DNA of 64,000 nt, taken from Parelaphostrongylus tenuis (lineage: Eukaryota > Nematoda > Chromadorea > Rhabditida > Metastrongylidae). Where the stretch lies: NCBI GenBank assembly GCA_019055375.1, contig JAHQIW010003952.1, positions 186,001-250,000 on the forward strand, given 5' to 3'. The position numbers and the translations under genes are program-made. How positions within the stretch are numbered: the stretch's first letter is position 1; every line of letters begins with the position of its first letter. Shown here piece by piece: positions 35,280 through 49,500 of this stretch. The notes under the pieces were generated by a model, which worked only from the letters and a program-made list of their open reading frames with translations, had not been told where the DNA came from and made no database searches.

Positions 35280-35500
35280 TTTCCAAGGGCAATGGCACAG
35301 TGGCTGTGATGTACGTTGCGGCGTGTGACTTATCCCCACTTCCCAGCACTCCTCGGCAGTCAACAACGAAAGCCTCATAGAACACCATAGCCAAGCTATC
35401 GTCGAGATTGTAAGGAGACGTGGTTAACCGGTAATTCAGGACGTTTAAAAAGAAGACGGAAAACGAATGGCATGCTAGAAGTACTGGGAGCCGCACAATG
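35280..35500 (+). repeat. Dispersed repeat family D, copy 2
   Basis: Shares GGCACAGTGGCTGTGATGTA, CCCAGCACTCCTCGGCAGTC, ATTGTAAGGAGACG and AATTCAGGACGTTTAAAA with the copy at 36.4 kb. Confidence 0.5.
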
Positions 35501-35759
35501 AAAAACATTGCGTGATGGATCAAATAGAGTAAACAAATAAATAAATCTGTTGCGAAAAAAGGTGTGCAGCAACAGACACTGAAGAGGAGTTGTATAAAGT
35601 ACAAAGCAGATCGTTCATTTTGCCACGAAGCAACTGCATAACATACGATCCAGGTCGTCGTAAGTGCTAAACCGTGATCGACCACCGTAAAAACCATGTG
35701 GCTGCTAGAGTAGTATATTCATGGAATAACAAACAACTAGCAATAATGTTAGCAAACCA

Positions 35760-35990
35760 TTACAAAAACACGGGAGATTGGCGGATCGGTTGGTGATACA
35801 GTCCATTAGGAAGGAGAACCCTGGTTCGTCCCTCTACCTCCAACGCTCTATTACCACTCACGTGGGCTATTTCCAAGATGACAAAGAGAGTCAGCTCGAG
35901 CACCATTCTACGACATCCAGAAAAAGGCGATAGTCCTCAAGTAACAACCAAAACAGCACACGAAATCCCACGAGGACCTTCGTGAACGAT
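35760..35990 (+). repeat. Dispersed repeat family D, copy 3 (3' half)
   Basis: GAGTCAGCTCGAGCACCATT and CTACGACATCCAGAAAAAGG align with the 3' half of the family. A further relative lies at 25160-25345 in an adhesion-gene intron (GTCTCGACCAGCATTTTACG). Confidence 0.45.
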
Positions 35991-36394
35991 GAATGTTGGG
36001 AAACAAATAGATTACAAGAAGGGCTATGTTTCGTAAAGTAGATGTGATGGCTGGTTATATAAGTTGTTCAATAATGATATTTCATAATAACAACGATGAT
36101 GATACGGTGATAGTGATAACAGCGGGCGTGACAGGATTACCATTAACAGCTTTGTTAGTCAACATATCAATAAAACAATTTCGATCCTAAAATAATCAAC
36201 TACTGAAGCATTTTATCGGTTTGATGGACGATTTCACTTGTTAAGCAAGAAGACTTAGCATAAGCTCCCTCAGATTAGATTTGGCATTAAGATGTTAAGA
36301 GTTTCATTTACAGTTAAATGTGAAGCAAAGCATTATGTCTACATCACTCTAATAAATGTAGGAAACTCACGAGAACAACATTGCCTCAAAGACA

Positions 36395-36665
36395 CAGAAC
36401 CAAATATCTCGTCATTGCTCAATGGCCCCGCGAGCGCCTGGCTGAGTGGTTGTGATCGTCATTGCAGCGCGTGTGGGGCCGAAGCGCACTCCCAACACTC
36501 TTCGGAAGTCAACGAAAGTTCCACGGAACGCCACAGCCGGGCTATCCTCAAGATTGCAAGGAGACGAGCTGAGCCAGTATTCTATGACGTTCAAGATGGA
36601 GATAAAATACAAGTGAATGCTAGAAGCAGTGGAATCCGCAAAGCGAGAAAAAACTGTGAAGACAG
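36395..36665 (+). repeat. Dispersed repeat family D, copy 1
   Basis: Contains GCCTGGCTGAGTGGTTGTGA (A-box-like) and, downstream, GCAAGGAGACGAGCTGAGCC and TTCTATGACGTTCAAGATGG. Related copies at 35280-35500 and 35760-35990 share the same order. The open frame across it is not supported as a gene. Confidence 0.55.
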
Positions 36666-36669
36666 ATAA

Positions 36670-39600
36670 TAAAGTGTCAAGTCATCTGTGCAGTTAAATA
36701 ATTTGTTAAGAAATTTCTAATAGCATCCAAATCATTTTCGGATAATTATGGTACGAAATTATTGTTATTCTCAAAAAACAGAACAATGCATTAATAGAAT
36801 AGGTACGCTGCCATTACGTAAAATAAAGAAACAGAAACGAACATAAAAATGTAATTAAACTGCCAAAAATTGTCCAGGCAGCTACTTCTGTCATCACTTT
36901 TTTACTGCATTCAGGTAAGTTTTAGGATGAATGATCTGATCGTTGAATGATATTCTAACCTCAAAGCAAGTTAGTAAATCAGAAATGTAAAGTCAATTCC
37001 GACAGCTGCACCAATATTCAACTAACTGACTAAATGCTACTTTTCATAATTTTTCAGTTCAGTCACAATATTCTAATAGCACTTCTTGAGTTCATCAAAT
37101 AACTCCTCCAAAGAGTTTTCAGATCTTCACCATTATAAATGAAAGACTTTATGGATCGGAGGGAATTGTTCGCAAACCATTTTCATATCAGCTCGCTGAC
37201 TCAGGAAAAATAAGGAGTTCAAGTGAGATGAGAGAGAATCTAGTAACAACAATTGGCAATACAGGAATAAAATCAAAGCTTCTTCCTAATAGGCTTCTAT
37301 CCAAACCATTACACAGTAAGAAGTTGCGAAAAGCTTCTTAAGAGTCAAACTCCTCTATACACCAAGGTTAAATCTTCTTGAATGACTAAAATCTTAGTCA
37401 GGCAAACTATGACTGCCACAACTTTACTCCATATTCAAATGCAGCGCTCGTGATCAGAAGACACTAAAATATTTGTAATGTGCTGGTTTTTCAGGAAATC
37501 AAGCGGCTCACTTGAGAATGATGAGACGAAAAAATGCGTACATGACAAGTGTGATTCATAGATTAATTTCGTTTCTTCAGCGCAATAAGAAGTTCTTTTG
37601 AGAAATCGAGTACATTATTGAAATTCTCTAGAGTTAAGCTATCGAATGATTACTAGGACTTTATAGAAAGCAGACAACGCGCTTTTTTCAAGGGATTGAA
37701 AATGGGTACGGAAATGGAAAAATAGCAAATTTTTCTGAAAAGCGTACGAGAAAATGACGTTCCAGTTTCTTTGCGAGGTAGCGTGGTACAAAAAATCACA
37801 GATTTCACCCAGTTCAGGTTGAACGGTCAAAAATTGCTAAAGCAAAAGCAACCAAGAAAAGGATTACCACGAATTTGAACTGTATTGAGAAGGAAAGACG
37901 AAATAATATTAAGATTTCAGAAGCTAAATCAATCAGAGAAACTCAGGACATAAGGTTTCGTTCATATTAAGAACATCTTTGGCGATAAAATAGGAACCAA
38001 ATCCCAAGTGTATGTTTTTCTCAATTACTTAACACGGGTTATTATTATACTACTCATTCACAAAAGCCGACATATCGGCAAAATTAGCTTTCCCACCGCC
38101 AAGAAAGATCACCGAGCAGACTGCAACCCGGTTATCCAAATACTTCCACAATAACACCACAAAAACTCTTTGTCCTTATTGTGATCAAAATTTAGTCCCG
38201 TAGTTCTTCAGATGGAGTTATGGAGGTACAACGTGAACTGAACTCAATCACTCCAGGCTCTGAACAAGGCAAAGTCTTCTTAAACGTCAGCTTGAGTGAA
38301 TAAGAAATACATTAAGAACCTCCTTTTGTCAAGAAAAATGCAGAATTATTGATCAATATCCAGGTTAATTTAAAGTTTAGTCTTAACACTGATGAACAAG
38401 CAGTGGAAAGAATGCTGTTATGTCGAGGTGATTTTCTCCTACATTACAAAAACTGAACACTCAATTGCACTAAATCTAAAGTATATTATTGTGAAGGCAA
38501 ATTTATTGGAAGAAAAAGATGTGAGCAAAACATTAGGAGCAGGCAAAAGTACAAGCAAAAAAACAACGATGCTCGAACGCCGAATCACTCGAGTGAAGGG
38601 CAGTAATGCCTTTGTTCGTTCCTTTCAGAGCCAGAATCGCACGATGCATCCTCTTCAAAAGACAAAAAAAAAACTCTGTAGTTCGCTCTGAATGTCCTGC
38701 TGTACATGAATGCCCCAATAGCGGTGTTAATGTGGATTTTCGTTTAAACTCCTACTCAGTCATTTATATTCATTTAACTTCATACGAAGAACATTATGAA
38801 CGATGCTTTTCGCCACGTAAAATTGGTCAATATGTCATTATTTCATGTTCTGCTTAACAAGAAAGCACCTTAGATAAATGATATCTACGTGAGTCGAACA
38901 TCCAGCATTGGTCTCCTTATAGTATTGCAACTAACACTAAATACACTTTTCGTGTTTCGCATCAGCTATCAAATCGGCCTTGCGTAACTTCGACTGAACG
39001 GCGTAATTGTCTGATACCTTTCCTATAGCTTAAGACCAAAGGATAGCGAAATGGAGTGACTTTAAGAATAATTTTTGCTGCAGCTCATAAAGAAATTCAC
39101 TCCGTTGAAGAAAAGTAGGATATCGCCATGTTTTTGGAATGTATAGAGATGTATGAAAATCTACGAACTTCATACTACGTCGGATATGTAAAGACGTTAG
39201 AGTCCTAAATGAACTGAACGGTAATTTCTCATGACATGATTTGAACTGAATTCATTCAACAGTTAAATGCAAAGATATTTCATGACATAACTGAATAGTG
39301 AATTGACTGTTCAGAAATGCGATATTGAGAGACAGCTTTGCTTCACATTTAGTTCACTAATAGCAAAGGGATTGATAATCATGATCGGCGCAAACACTTC
39401 CGAATTTCCGTTTCCAAATAATGATGCAATTAAATAATTAATTTAACCGATAACAGAGCTATGAATAGACAAAAACAAACAGGTCTGCATATGTCCTTAG
39501 GACTAGAAATCGATTCCTTCCAACATCTTCTAATCTGTTTAATATTACATTACCTTCTTAAAAACTATCGGCTTTTTTTTTTCTGAAAGTGAATTCCTGT

Positions 39601-40714
39601 GACACTGAAGCTATAACAAAGCTCTGGAAGAAATCAGTGAACTATTAGTAATTATAAACGTTGAAGAAAAGGAGCTCATGAGTGGTTTAGTATCTCATGA
39701 TGATGACGGAGTGATCCTGAGTGCTCAACTGCGATGTAAGGAACTTTTATAAATCGGTTATACAGGGCATTTCGATAGTTTCATTCGAAACTAGAATCAA
39801 ATACAAACTTCTGTCGTGAAATATCAACGTCCTGGAAGACGCTTAACAGCAAAGAGGCAAACATTCCTATGATCCATAACGGAAAGGTCACTGCTTGTTG
39901 TAAATACGTGGGAACGCTTTCGCACTCTTTTCTTTGATATTCAGATAAAGGGAAAGATGCGGTCCAGCACGTAAATCATTCACGCACCAAGCAAACAAAA
40001 CCTCTAAGAACTGATTTTCAATATAAATATAACAAGCTAGAAAAACAAAATCACGAGCAAAAATACTGGGAACACACAATTGATTTGCATGCTTCTTGAA
40101 AAAAATAGAAGATTTAGTTAATTGAAATAGTAAAATATTTGATACAGATATTACATGTTATAAAGGTTATTAGAACTGTGAAAGGAATTTCATCTCACTG
40201 TTTCACACTTTAGTAGACACATGAGAAATTTTATCTCTAAGATAAAACACAGTAACCACAACAATCCATCACGTTATTACATTTATGGGTAAACTCCACT
40301 ACAGACAGGTAAAACTCAGAGTGCCAGAAAATTCCTAAAGCTGTTCTTCTTTTCCGTCGCAGGACATGACTGTGACATCATCACTACTTATAGAAAGATT
40401 TTAATCAGTTAGCCGTCCAACAGAGCTTTCTCTATGATTTCCATATTCAAACAAAATATCTTAGCAGTGACGAGATATCCTGCTGAACTCATAAGCTGAC
40501 ACAACGATGTTACTAAACTTTACAGTAGCTAAAGCTTCCTCGCCTTGGCCTCGAGCGATATTCCACCATATTAGGCCCGTCTACAAGGAATCTACATTGC
40601 ATGAAACAAAAACTGCTGTGAACACTACACCAGTATCAGTGCGCTTCTTAAGAAGGCGATGTTGACAAACGTTAACGACAATGTTATGTAGCAGTCTTAT
40701 ATCACATATACCCA
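36670..40714. other. Long AT-rich intergenic stretch
   Basis: Only an inverted TCATTCGATAGCT-type repeat piece at 37560-37660. The frame at 38392-38691 (99 codons, Lys-rich) has no recognised motif. Confidence 0.5.
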
Positions 40715-40865
40715 GTGATGTAAAGCGATGTGCAAAAGTTTTGCGTCAGGCGAGATTCGCCCCCGCATCTCAACCTATCCGGGAGCTCGTGCCTTAACCC
40801 ACTGCACTACTGACGCCCGTTTTGTCATCACTCTTTCTCAGCTACTTTCACTCGACCGCTAAGAG
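40715..40865 (-). repeat. tRNA-derived SINE family A, copy 2
   Basis: Shares GATGTGCAAAAGTTTTGCG, the B-box region GCGAGATTCGCCCCCGC, the A-box region and CCCGTTTTGTCATCACTCT with the 2.3 kb copy. The rest of the body is lost. Confidence 0.6.
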
Positions 40866-42482
40866 CAATTTTAAAAAAAAGAATCCTACTTAATCATCCA
40901 ATCTTGAATCATTTCATTAATAAAAAAAGACCTTGGCCATTAACGCCGAAGTCAAATGAAAGTCGGAATCCAGAAAATGAACTAATTCCGAAAGGTAATC
41001 AATGAGTTGCATTAAATTTTTCATTTATATTATCTTTTAAACGACTATTTTTTATAATCTCGCTTTCAAAACACTCAATATGGCGCCGAAACGCGCGCAA
41101 GCCACGAACGGAACGCAAATTTTAAATAAAGAATCCTACTTAAGACAATCCTACTTAAGAATTCTACGTATAAAACCTCAAAAAGTTCATTTGTATTTGT
41201 TCTTTACTTTGAACGTTAAAAGGTCGTGAATGAAGTGCTCGGTTTTCTTTTCTACTTCAAGTTTATGTTCAAAAATGACTCTCGAAACGCACCCAGCATA
41301 GGGCCGGCCGTATGAGATGATGCTCTTGGGTTGCCTAAAGCACATTTTGGTTCAGCATTTGGTCTGAAATCTCCCAACCCACGTTTCCTATGCGAACTTT
41401 CCACATGTGTTACTGCTTATTTTGGCCATGAGAAGAAAAGAATGCTACTACTCTCGGAATCCATTAACACTAGCGATGAGACCAGATCAATAACAATTTC
41501 ATGTCTCAGTAGGGTTAAGATGGTTTGCTTTGTATTAACGTGTTGGCAAACAACGCTCTATGCGTGATGCTCTCAATATATGTCTCTGATCTTGTATAAC
41601 ATGGAAGAATACCGGCAACGTCCCCATTCAATATTGACGCAGCGATAATGGTGTCAACCAACGGAAATGAAATAATAGACGACATAGTGACATCAAACAC
41701 GTACCAAGCACAAAGGCAGCTAAACAGAAGAATGAGCATTTACTAACCGTCGTTATAGGCAACACTATGAGAATACTTTCAAGCTCAATATCGATCACAG
41801 AATCGATTGAAATGAAGAAATCGATCGACCGATCGATGAACTATAAGACGCACTGTTGGCAGGCAGTAAATGCAGCGACACTTTGTAATACTCGGCGAGA
41901 GGCAATGTCAAACCGCTAGAGAAAATCAAGGTAACTGTTTCATACTGACTGCCAACACAGTCAATTACTATGGATATATTAGTTTAGAATGAAATCGATC
42001 GCTGTTTTCTGTGATACATAGACAACAACTCGGCTTGGTTGGTGAAAATATGGCCGAAAATGAGGGTGAAAATTTACCACTTCATAGAAAAGGAGTTACA
42101 GAGTAATTTGCTATTGTGAAAAAAATGGTTTAGGGTTTAGTTTCACAGAGAAACAAGTTGTGTTCAAGCTGGGCCAGTGACGAAGATACGATGCACTTCA
42201 AATTCACCTTTGAAAAATCCGAAAATCGACCGAAATGACGATTATAAGAGTTTGTAAAGAAAACAATCGTGAATCGCGTTAGAAGATAAGTCTACAGAAA
42301 GGAGATTAAAAGAAAGTCTTATTTGATGAGAACTTCGCTATTTGAACTAATTTCTCTACAGGAATCTGTGTTTATATCAGTCCATAATAGCAAGGGTCAT
42401 AGGCAATAATCGGCAGAACGAGCCAAATTTAACTAGAAGACCCGACAGATGAAAAAATTTGGTAGTTCGTTTGTACGAGATC

Positions 42483-42660
42483 AAGTGTGCCTCATTAACC
42501 AAGTGGGGCACAAGAAAGGGTATAGGGTACGGATGGGTTTGAGTCCAGTAACAATTAGGTTATACAACATGTGCCTCACTAAACATATTGAGACATAAAA
42601 AAGGGTTAGAGGGTAGGGTTTGGGCTGAGGCCCCAGTAATAAATATGTACTACGACAGAT
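42483..42660 (+). repeat. Diverged tandem pair of about 85 bp
   Basis: GTGCCTCATTAACCAAGTGG (42486) and GTGCCTCACTAAACATATTG (42570) each start a unit containing AAAGGGT, AGGGTA and GGGTTTG and ending near CCAGTAA. Confidence 0.45.
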
Positions 42661-45600
42661 GGCAGAGGGGCGCCGCTATTTTGAATGATTTGTTAATCCG
42701 GACTGTATGGATGAACGATACGAACCGCTAATCTCAACATTACCATGCAAGATTGAACATTCAAAGAATAGATGTTGAACTAAACCCTTTGAACTCCAAA
42801 CAGTTCGCATTCAAACATCCCTACTTTGACTTGATGCTCCGGAGAATTTGTGAAGAGCGACTGTCACAGAAAACAGGGTGCGATTACCAAGAATACCTGA
42901 TATAATCGGTTCATAAGAGACCTTTAATCATCTACGCTCAAATGTCTCCAAGGAGTGATTTGAAACGAAATGAGTAATTGTTTTCCGATACTGCGTATGT
43001 CGACGAATGTATATACCACATATACGAATGAATCAAAGATCAATTTCACAGAGTTTTATCAGAAATAATATGAGAACGAGAAAAAAATGTTGTAAACAAT
43101 GTGCTAAATGGCAAATTTGAAGGCAAAAATTTCTCATCGTGACGATTCAACGGTATAAACACTTTTAATGAATGTAAAGCCAAAGCCAACATATCCTAAA
43201 CACCTAGGAAAAAATTGTCTGCTAACATGCGACGATATGCATTGATTTCAAGCAAATTTCAAAGCATGAAACACGTGTTCGAAAAATAATGAAACAGATC
43301 GATTCTGAATAGATACATCTTTGCTAGTAGTATACTCTACATAACAACTGATTTTCTTTGGTATGCTAAGCTTTATTGACAATAGAAAATCCTTAAAATC
43401 ACCATAACGATTTTATAAGCTGTAACTTCAGCAAAACACATCTAATCGAAAACCTTTCGTACATATAGCTGCTACCTCGAGCTCTGAAGCAAATGTTGCT
43501 AAAATGAAGTGCTTATCGCTCTTCAAACCTGTCAAATTTTACCCTATACAGCAAATGTAGATGAAAATTCTAACGATAAGCACTATGCGAAAATCCATAG
43601 AAAATTTAAGGTTCAAATATCTACACTAGACAACAAACTACTTTGAAATTATTGTTCATTGAACGGTTTCTTTGAATCCTGACCATGTTGCTTCTTGACT
43701 GGAAAAAGAATGAGTCATGTCATATATCGATCAACAAGGGGAACTTAAGCAGCTAAAACCTCTGAAAATGGGAAATATTCGACAATTGGTTTCGGAGGCT
43801 CCACTGATTCGATAGTGCCAGTTCATTGCTAGGTACAAACCTCACCGAAGCTCCTCTTGATTAGACTATAATTTGCGATAAAAATGGATTTATTATAAGG
43901 AGAAGAAACATAGTTCACCATGGACTTTAGTATATGAGACACAAACCAATACACGTTCTTGAAAAAGCTACTGAAAAGCAACAATCACCGCTCACTGATC
44001 TACAAAAGTTATACAAAAGTTTCTAATTCTCATATCTCGTGGAATCATTTCAATAAACTATTGTAGTGACCACACAGAAAAGAAGCACGTGAAATTTTTG
44101 AAACTATGTAATCAGCAATGGTGCATCATAAAAACGTAAAAAGGGAATAGGTGAAGTAGTTACAGTTCAATGGTCATAGTCGCCGAAATTTATTCCAATT
44201 CCCCTTCACCTACCAAACACTGAAACATCTCTTTACGATAAAGCGGTGCAACAAATGAAGCCGCAAATTCCTTCCAGGAAGTCGCTGGCTGCAGAGATTG
44301 CGACCTTCGCCTAATTGGCGTCTACAATCACAGTGTGACTGAATGAAAACAAGAAATATTCAGTTTCGATAAAGCAGTAGAGTTTGGAGTTATGGCTTTT
44401 CTCTCAAAATCTCTCAGAGATTTTCGAATCTGTAGTTCAGGTCTTCAGACGATTTCATTCGAAGCTTTACATCAATGAACAAAGACAACGATGAACATTT
44501 GACCTTCCTAAGAAACATCTCAGAATAGTGAAGTAATACAATGCTAATATAGTAATACAATATGAAGTAATACAATACTAATATAATACTGTTAGACAGT
44601 CGACTTCACAGAATCTCACAAAGTGAAGATTTTCAGGTGAACTCAAGGTATCCAGCACAATTAAGGCCACGAAGCGTGCACTAATGGGCTGTTTCTTCAG
44701 GTGAACGGATAACTGTTCTGCAAAAAAATGTAAATGGTGCTTATCCCAAACTTGTCGGAGTACGAGTGAAAAAATGAGACTAATGAGGGCCAGCCAGACG
44801 TTGTCCGTTGTATTTTTTATTATTTATTCAAATCAGTCAAACCACTGTTCAAACAGAGAAAGGCCTTTCGTCTGAATGTAATCGCGAGGCGTCACATTGC
44901 TGCTCTAGACAAAACATTGACGCTGGCATTCACCACTCTTCCATCTTATGTTTACTTCTCTGACCTACACTCCAGCACAAGACAAGTGTCGACGAGAGAA
45001 TTCTGACAATAAGAGGTAAAGACGGAGAGTGAGGGAGGGAGGGAGAAAGAGAGGACCATTTTGTATGTTGCACTCTAAAATTCATGATGGAACTATCTCA
45101 GGATATTTTCATGTGAATTAGAAAGAGATAGTGTCAACATCCATAGAGACTCCCAATGTAAACCTCGCAAGTCATAAAGACGCCCGCATGTCCTAGCGAA
45201 TATTCGTCACAACTGGTCAACACACCCCCGTTCAAATGCGTTTTTTGAGTGGACTCCCCGTAATGGGAAGGGCCATGAGACAGATCGCTTCGAATACTCG
45301 CGGCACAGATGGCCTGGAAGGGATGATCTGGTATGAGATCGTTGGACGTTGTGTTCTCCTACCCAAATATTTGCTATCTCGTCAGCGTCAGTCACGGCAT
45401 GCTCATTAGCATATCAGTGCGCGATGATAACCAAAGAGCTAGTGGGTGGGTGAGGGAGGATTTGCATACATTTCTCTGTTTCAGATCCTTATCATGGGTT
45501 TCGTAGAGCTCTACGATCGTCAAATATACAGATTTGCATTGTCACATGATCTGAGAACGGACCACCCATATTCGGTCAGTTCATTTAGACCCGTATGCAG

Positions 45601-45982
45601 TAGATCGAAACGCGCCACCAGGAGGTCAGACGTTTCCGGTTGCCCCAATAGATATTGCTTCGAAATAAACTGGACAATTGCCAAAAATGACGTCATAGTA
45701 GACAAGTGATATGAAGGATCATGCATGAATAGAGACACGACGCTGCGATTTTCTGATCGCTACAAGAACTGATGACCACTCGAAAAAACGGAAGTCGTAC
45801 AGGAGGAAGTGATTGTTGGGGGCAAGGATCGTTCCTCTGACAATATATATATCGTCTAGAAGTCAGGGAACGGACTTGACGAATAATCGGACTTTTTGGA
45901 GAGCTGGAAGAATAAAAATGAAAAAAACAAATTTTAAAAAATCCAGGAAACTCATGGATTCTCTGCAGTCCGGCGTAGTATA

Positions 45983-46005
45983 GGGGGGGGGGGGGAGGGG
46001 GGGGA
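45983..46005 (+). repeat. Homopolymeric G tract
   Basis: Two runs of G separated by one A on the plus strand. It could form a G-quadruplex and is prone to length error in assembly. Confidence 0.8.
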
Positions 46006-46224
46006 CACACGCGAAAGCGCACTCTATGCGTAATCATTCCTGCCTCCCTACTCTCCTCGTTTCGCACGCTCATGACGCTCAAACGAGACAGTGTGGCGAA
46101 TGCAGAGAGTGCGAACACAAACGTATACGTCAGTCGCGACCGCAACCGATATCGGTCAGCAGTGCTCGTCCCTCGACAATCGTCAGGTTTCTTTTGTTTC
46201 AGTTTTACTCTTACAGAGGTCCAG

Positions 46225-46530
46225 GAGTGTGTGTAGCGTGATCAGAGGCGCTCTGAGCTACATACAAGGTTGATGGTTCGATCTCGCCCTCATGGCTCAC
46301 CAAGCCTTCCATCCCTCCCTGCGAGGTTGGTAGATTGGTCACAGACTTGTCTGGGAGGATAAGCAGCACTGACTTGATAGATCGGTGGTGGACCCACTGC
46401 GAGTCACTGCAAAGGGCCAGACATACGTTCGGTCACCTCAAATGAAACTAGAAATTGAAGACGAGCGTATGGCGCTTCCATCAGGGATTGATCAGCGCCG
46501 AAATCTGTGTCCTTTATCCTCCTTTACAAA
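46225..46530 (+). repeat. tRNA-derived SINE family B, copy 3
   Basis: A head with B box GGTTCGATC near 46276, then GACTTGTCTGGGAGGATAAG, CAAAGGGCCAGACATACG and ATCAGGGATTGATCAGCG. The most complete body of the three. Confidence 0.7.
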
Positions 46531-49500
46531 AGTCTATTAGACGGTTTCCAGAACAGTTTCATAGAGTTTATGACACTCACTCAGAACTACTCCATCAAGG
46601 TTGCTAATCGGCGTTGTGTGAATAGTGTCAAATGTCAGTCAAATGTCATCTATACCCCGGGGTAAAATTTAGGGTGAACGATAAAAGGTGTCGATTCGAA
46701 CAAGCACAAAACATTCGACCCCAAAAGGGGGTCAGTTCCGTATTTCACGACGCGAGGGGCCTGTGTTACCACGCAACACTGCAAAAAGGCAGTAAAATAA
46801 AGAAATCACTCACATTCTACGAAGCTATTTAATCGCGTGAATGAAAAAGTCAAACACACAAACAGACGATGTTTTAAACGATTCTCGATTTACCGTCGTA
46901 GGCGGCTCTCTTTTGAGAATGTGGACAGGAATGCTTACTCCGACGCATTGTTGAGTTATCACGCTATTCTATCTGGCAAAATGAAATTTTTTTATATGAT
47001 CAAAAGCCGTATTGTAGATTTAGTAACAACGGAAGAATGAGATGAAATTATATTACTTGTAAAAACTGCTCATGAATGCGTCCATTTTTCGAATTTTTCA
47101 CTGATTAGGGCAGTAATCACATAATCGAACAGTTTCGTTGGATATTTTGATAGTGCTCCTAAAGTTTGAGTGTTAAAATGATATATCCCAAGTGAAACAG
47201 TACTACTCAGCGGAGAGTTTCCACAAGAAGGCAAACGAAGAGGTCGCATGTGTGCGATGTCAGAGCGAGCATTCCTCATTTGTCAGAGGATGTTCGGAAT
47301 GCATTGACATATGGGTTCATAAAGCTACTAATCATCTGCTAGCTTCCATTAAGCGCGAATAGTGAGCAAGACGATCTAATCAACGTTTGCTAATGGCGAG
47401 GAAATGCTGTTAGAGATCTTGGTACAGAGAATACACCCTTAATTCCGCCTTATGACTGATCACTTGAAACGGCTACCACATAGAATATTGCCATTTTTAG
47501 ACTGTTTCTGTGAGTATTGTAACCATACAAAGTGTTAGGCTTAACAGCGGTGCAAGATAAATGAGAATGTTGATAGGAAAAGTCGAACTACTCCTCTTAT
47601 AAGCTATGAAAAGAAAAACAGATAAATCCAAATAACAAGAGGAAACTACGTCAAGACTCCTACAAAACACTTTCATACTCACTAATTTCGAGTAGATCTT
47701 GCTGATGGGAGTTGTTAAAACCATAGTCAACGATTTGCTGATGTCCCGTGCACTGAGTATCAGTTTGATGGATTTCATCTTACACAAACACAAAGTCACA
47801 TTTGGCCTAAGAGGATAGGATGGGTTATAAGTAAACAGAATTCTTCGCAAGGTACAATTTACCTTCTGATCTAAATGTGATACCGAGTGATACTCCAATT
47901 TTTGTCTTTTTCCCATCTTTACTTTCACATTACTTGCCAGTCGTAGTCATTCCACCACTGTAAACTGACCAGGTATCGGTATTTTCGTGTGCTCCTTTCT
48001 CCTTCCTTATTCGACTCTGTTTATATGAGAAATACATGGAATATCAAGGATAGTTTTAAGACAGTCGTGGATAAAGGAGTCTTGTGCACGCGGATTCGGA
48101 AGGCGTCGAATAATTTATGTGCCTTCCACAAAGAGTCAATTTTGTCTTTAAAATCAGTTTCGAGAAAGGAGTAGATGTGGAGCCGATGAGTGCGTCAACA
48201 ACGTCTCTTATCACCACCTACACATTTGTTAGGGCTATATTCACTCCTCTTTTAATGCTGATCGTCTTTCGGAGAATTTTTACACGTCGAGATTGAATTC
48301 ACCTGTGCAGATCACCACATTTGAGAAATTCTAAAACCGGTGTTTCTCCTTTAGACAGACAGCACGGGATGAAGAAGCGACCCTTCCGCTGGACAAGATC
48401 TTTCCGTAATTAGTGGTATTCAAAAACCGAAATTCTCGGCTACTGCGTTACCTAGCTCTTTTCTGGACGACCTTTTTTGTAATGTTTTATCATTCAAAAT
48501 AAAATTGCGAATCACACCGAGCGCGCGCTTTTACTATAAGTTCACTGGAAGCGAGGAAAGCATATGAACGCGTGGAGGAAATCTTGTAGTACCAGAATCA
48601 TACGCCTTATCTGAAGTTTCTTTTATAGCAGAGACCAACCCCAAATTTAATAACAAAAATTGCACTCCACATGTGAGTTGTGCCAGCAGGATTAGCTGAT
48701 TGCGATATCGAAACAAAAACCACCACGTACCCAGCCCACAAGCAAGGTGAAAAACAAATGCGCGTATATGGAACTCGATCTTATTTTCCATGCTAAACCA
48801 CACTGAAACGGTTTCATCAAATGAGCTCTGTCCTGGGAAAAACAGGCGTGAGTGAAATGGAAATGTTTTTCTTTTGCTATAGCGTCATGAAAAGGCTTTC
48901 CTAAAAACGAGTAGGTAGTGCGTTAGTCAAAGATTTAACCTTTCGTATGATTATTGGCACTTTTATTAGAAATTTTTGTCCAACGAAGAGGGTCGTTTCC
49001 ACATCCCGTGTTGCCTAACGGAAAAATACAGAAAAATTTCAAAGTTACTGATTTTCATCTATTTTTGTTTGAACTCAGTAACTGCAGAATCGTATGGAAA
49101 GCGATTCTTGCATGTTTTAACAGAAACATTGAGAAACAAGTACGATAAGTGCGAACTTCAAATCTCTTTTTTCCTGTAATAATAGTGAAAATAAGGACAT
49201 GCAGATTTTGAGATTTTTTTTGTTTGGAAGTGCATTGAGAACGCTATTATCTACGCGTTTTTATATGTAAAATATTTGATATGGTGGTTTTCATAGGACT
49301 TTGAAGATGACGACTTTCGAACTCGAAAAAAGCCAATTTCTTCAAAGCTACCTAATCTTTGATGAGGTTTTCGATCGGCGTTTGAACATAAAGTCATGCG
49401 TCATTTTGCAGCAAAAGTGCGAAGTTCGTGCTGATTTGATTTGATCAAAAATATGATTTTTGACATTGAATCAATTGTATTATCTCGGTATCAATCGAAA

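Larger units (their letters stand above)
40866..46224. other. Long intergenic stretch with minor repeats
   Basis: Contains the tandem pair at 42.5 kb and the G tract at 45.98 kb. No coding sequence was recognised on either strand. Confidence 0.5.

Noticed and set aside
35269..35697. 142-codon minus-strand ORF
   Set aside because: It covers a copy of dispersed repeat family D and lies antisense to it.
38392..38691. 99-codon Lys-rich plus-strand ORF
   Set aside because: No motif, no codon pattern or exon partner, and AT-rich background.
47497..47928. 143-codon minus-strand ORF with a hydrophobic end, possible chemoreceptor
   Set aside because: No recognisable GPCR motif and no adjoining exons; length alone is weak evidence in this AT-rich sequence.
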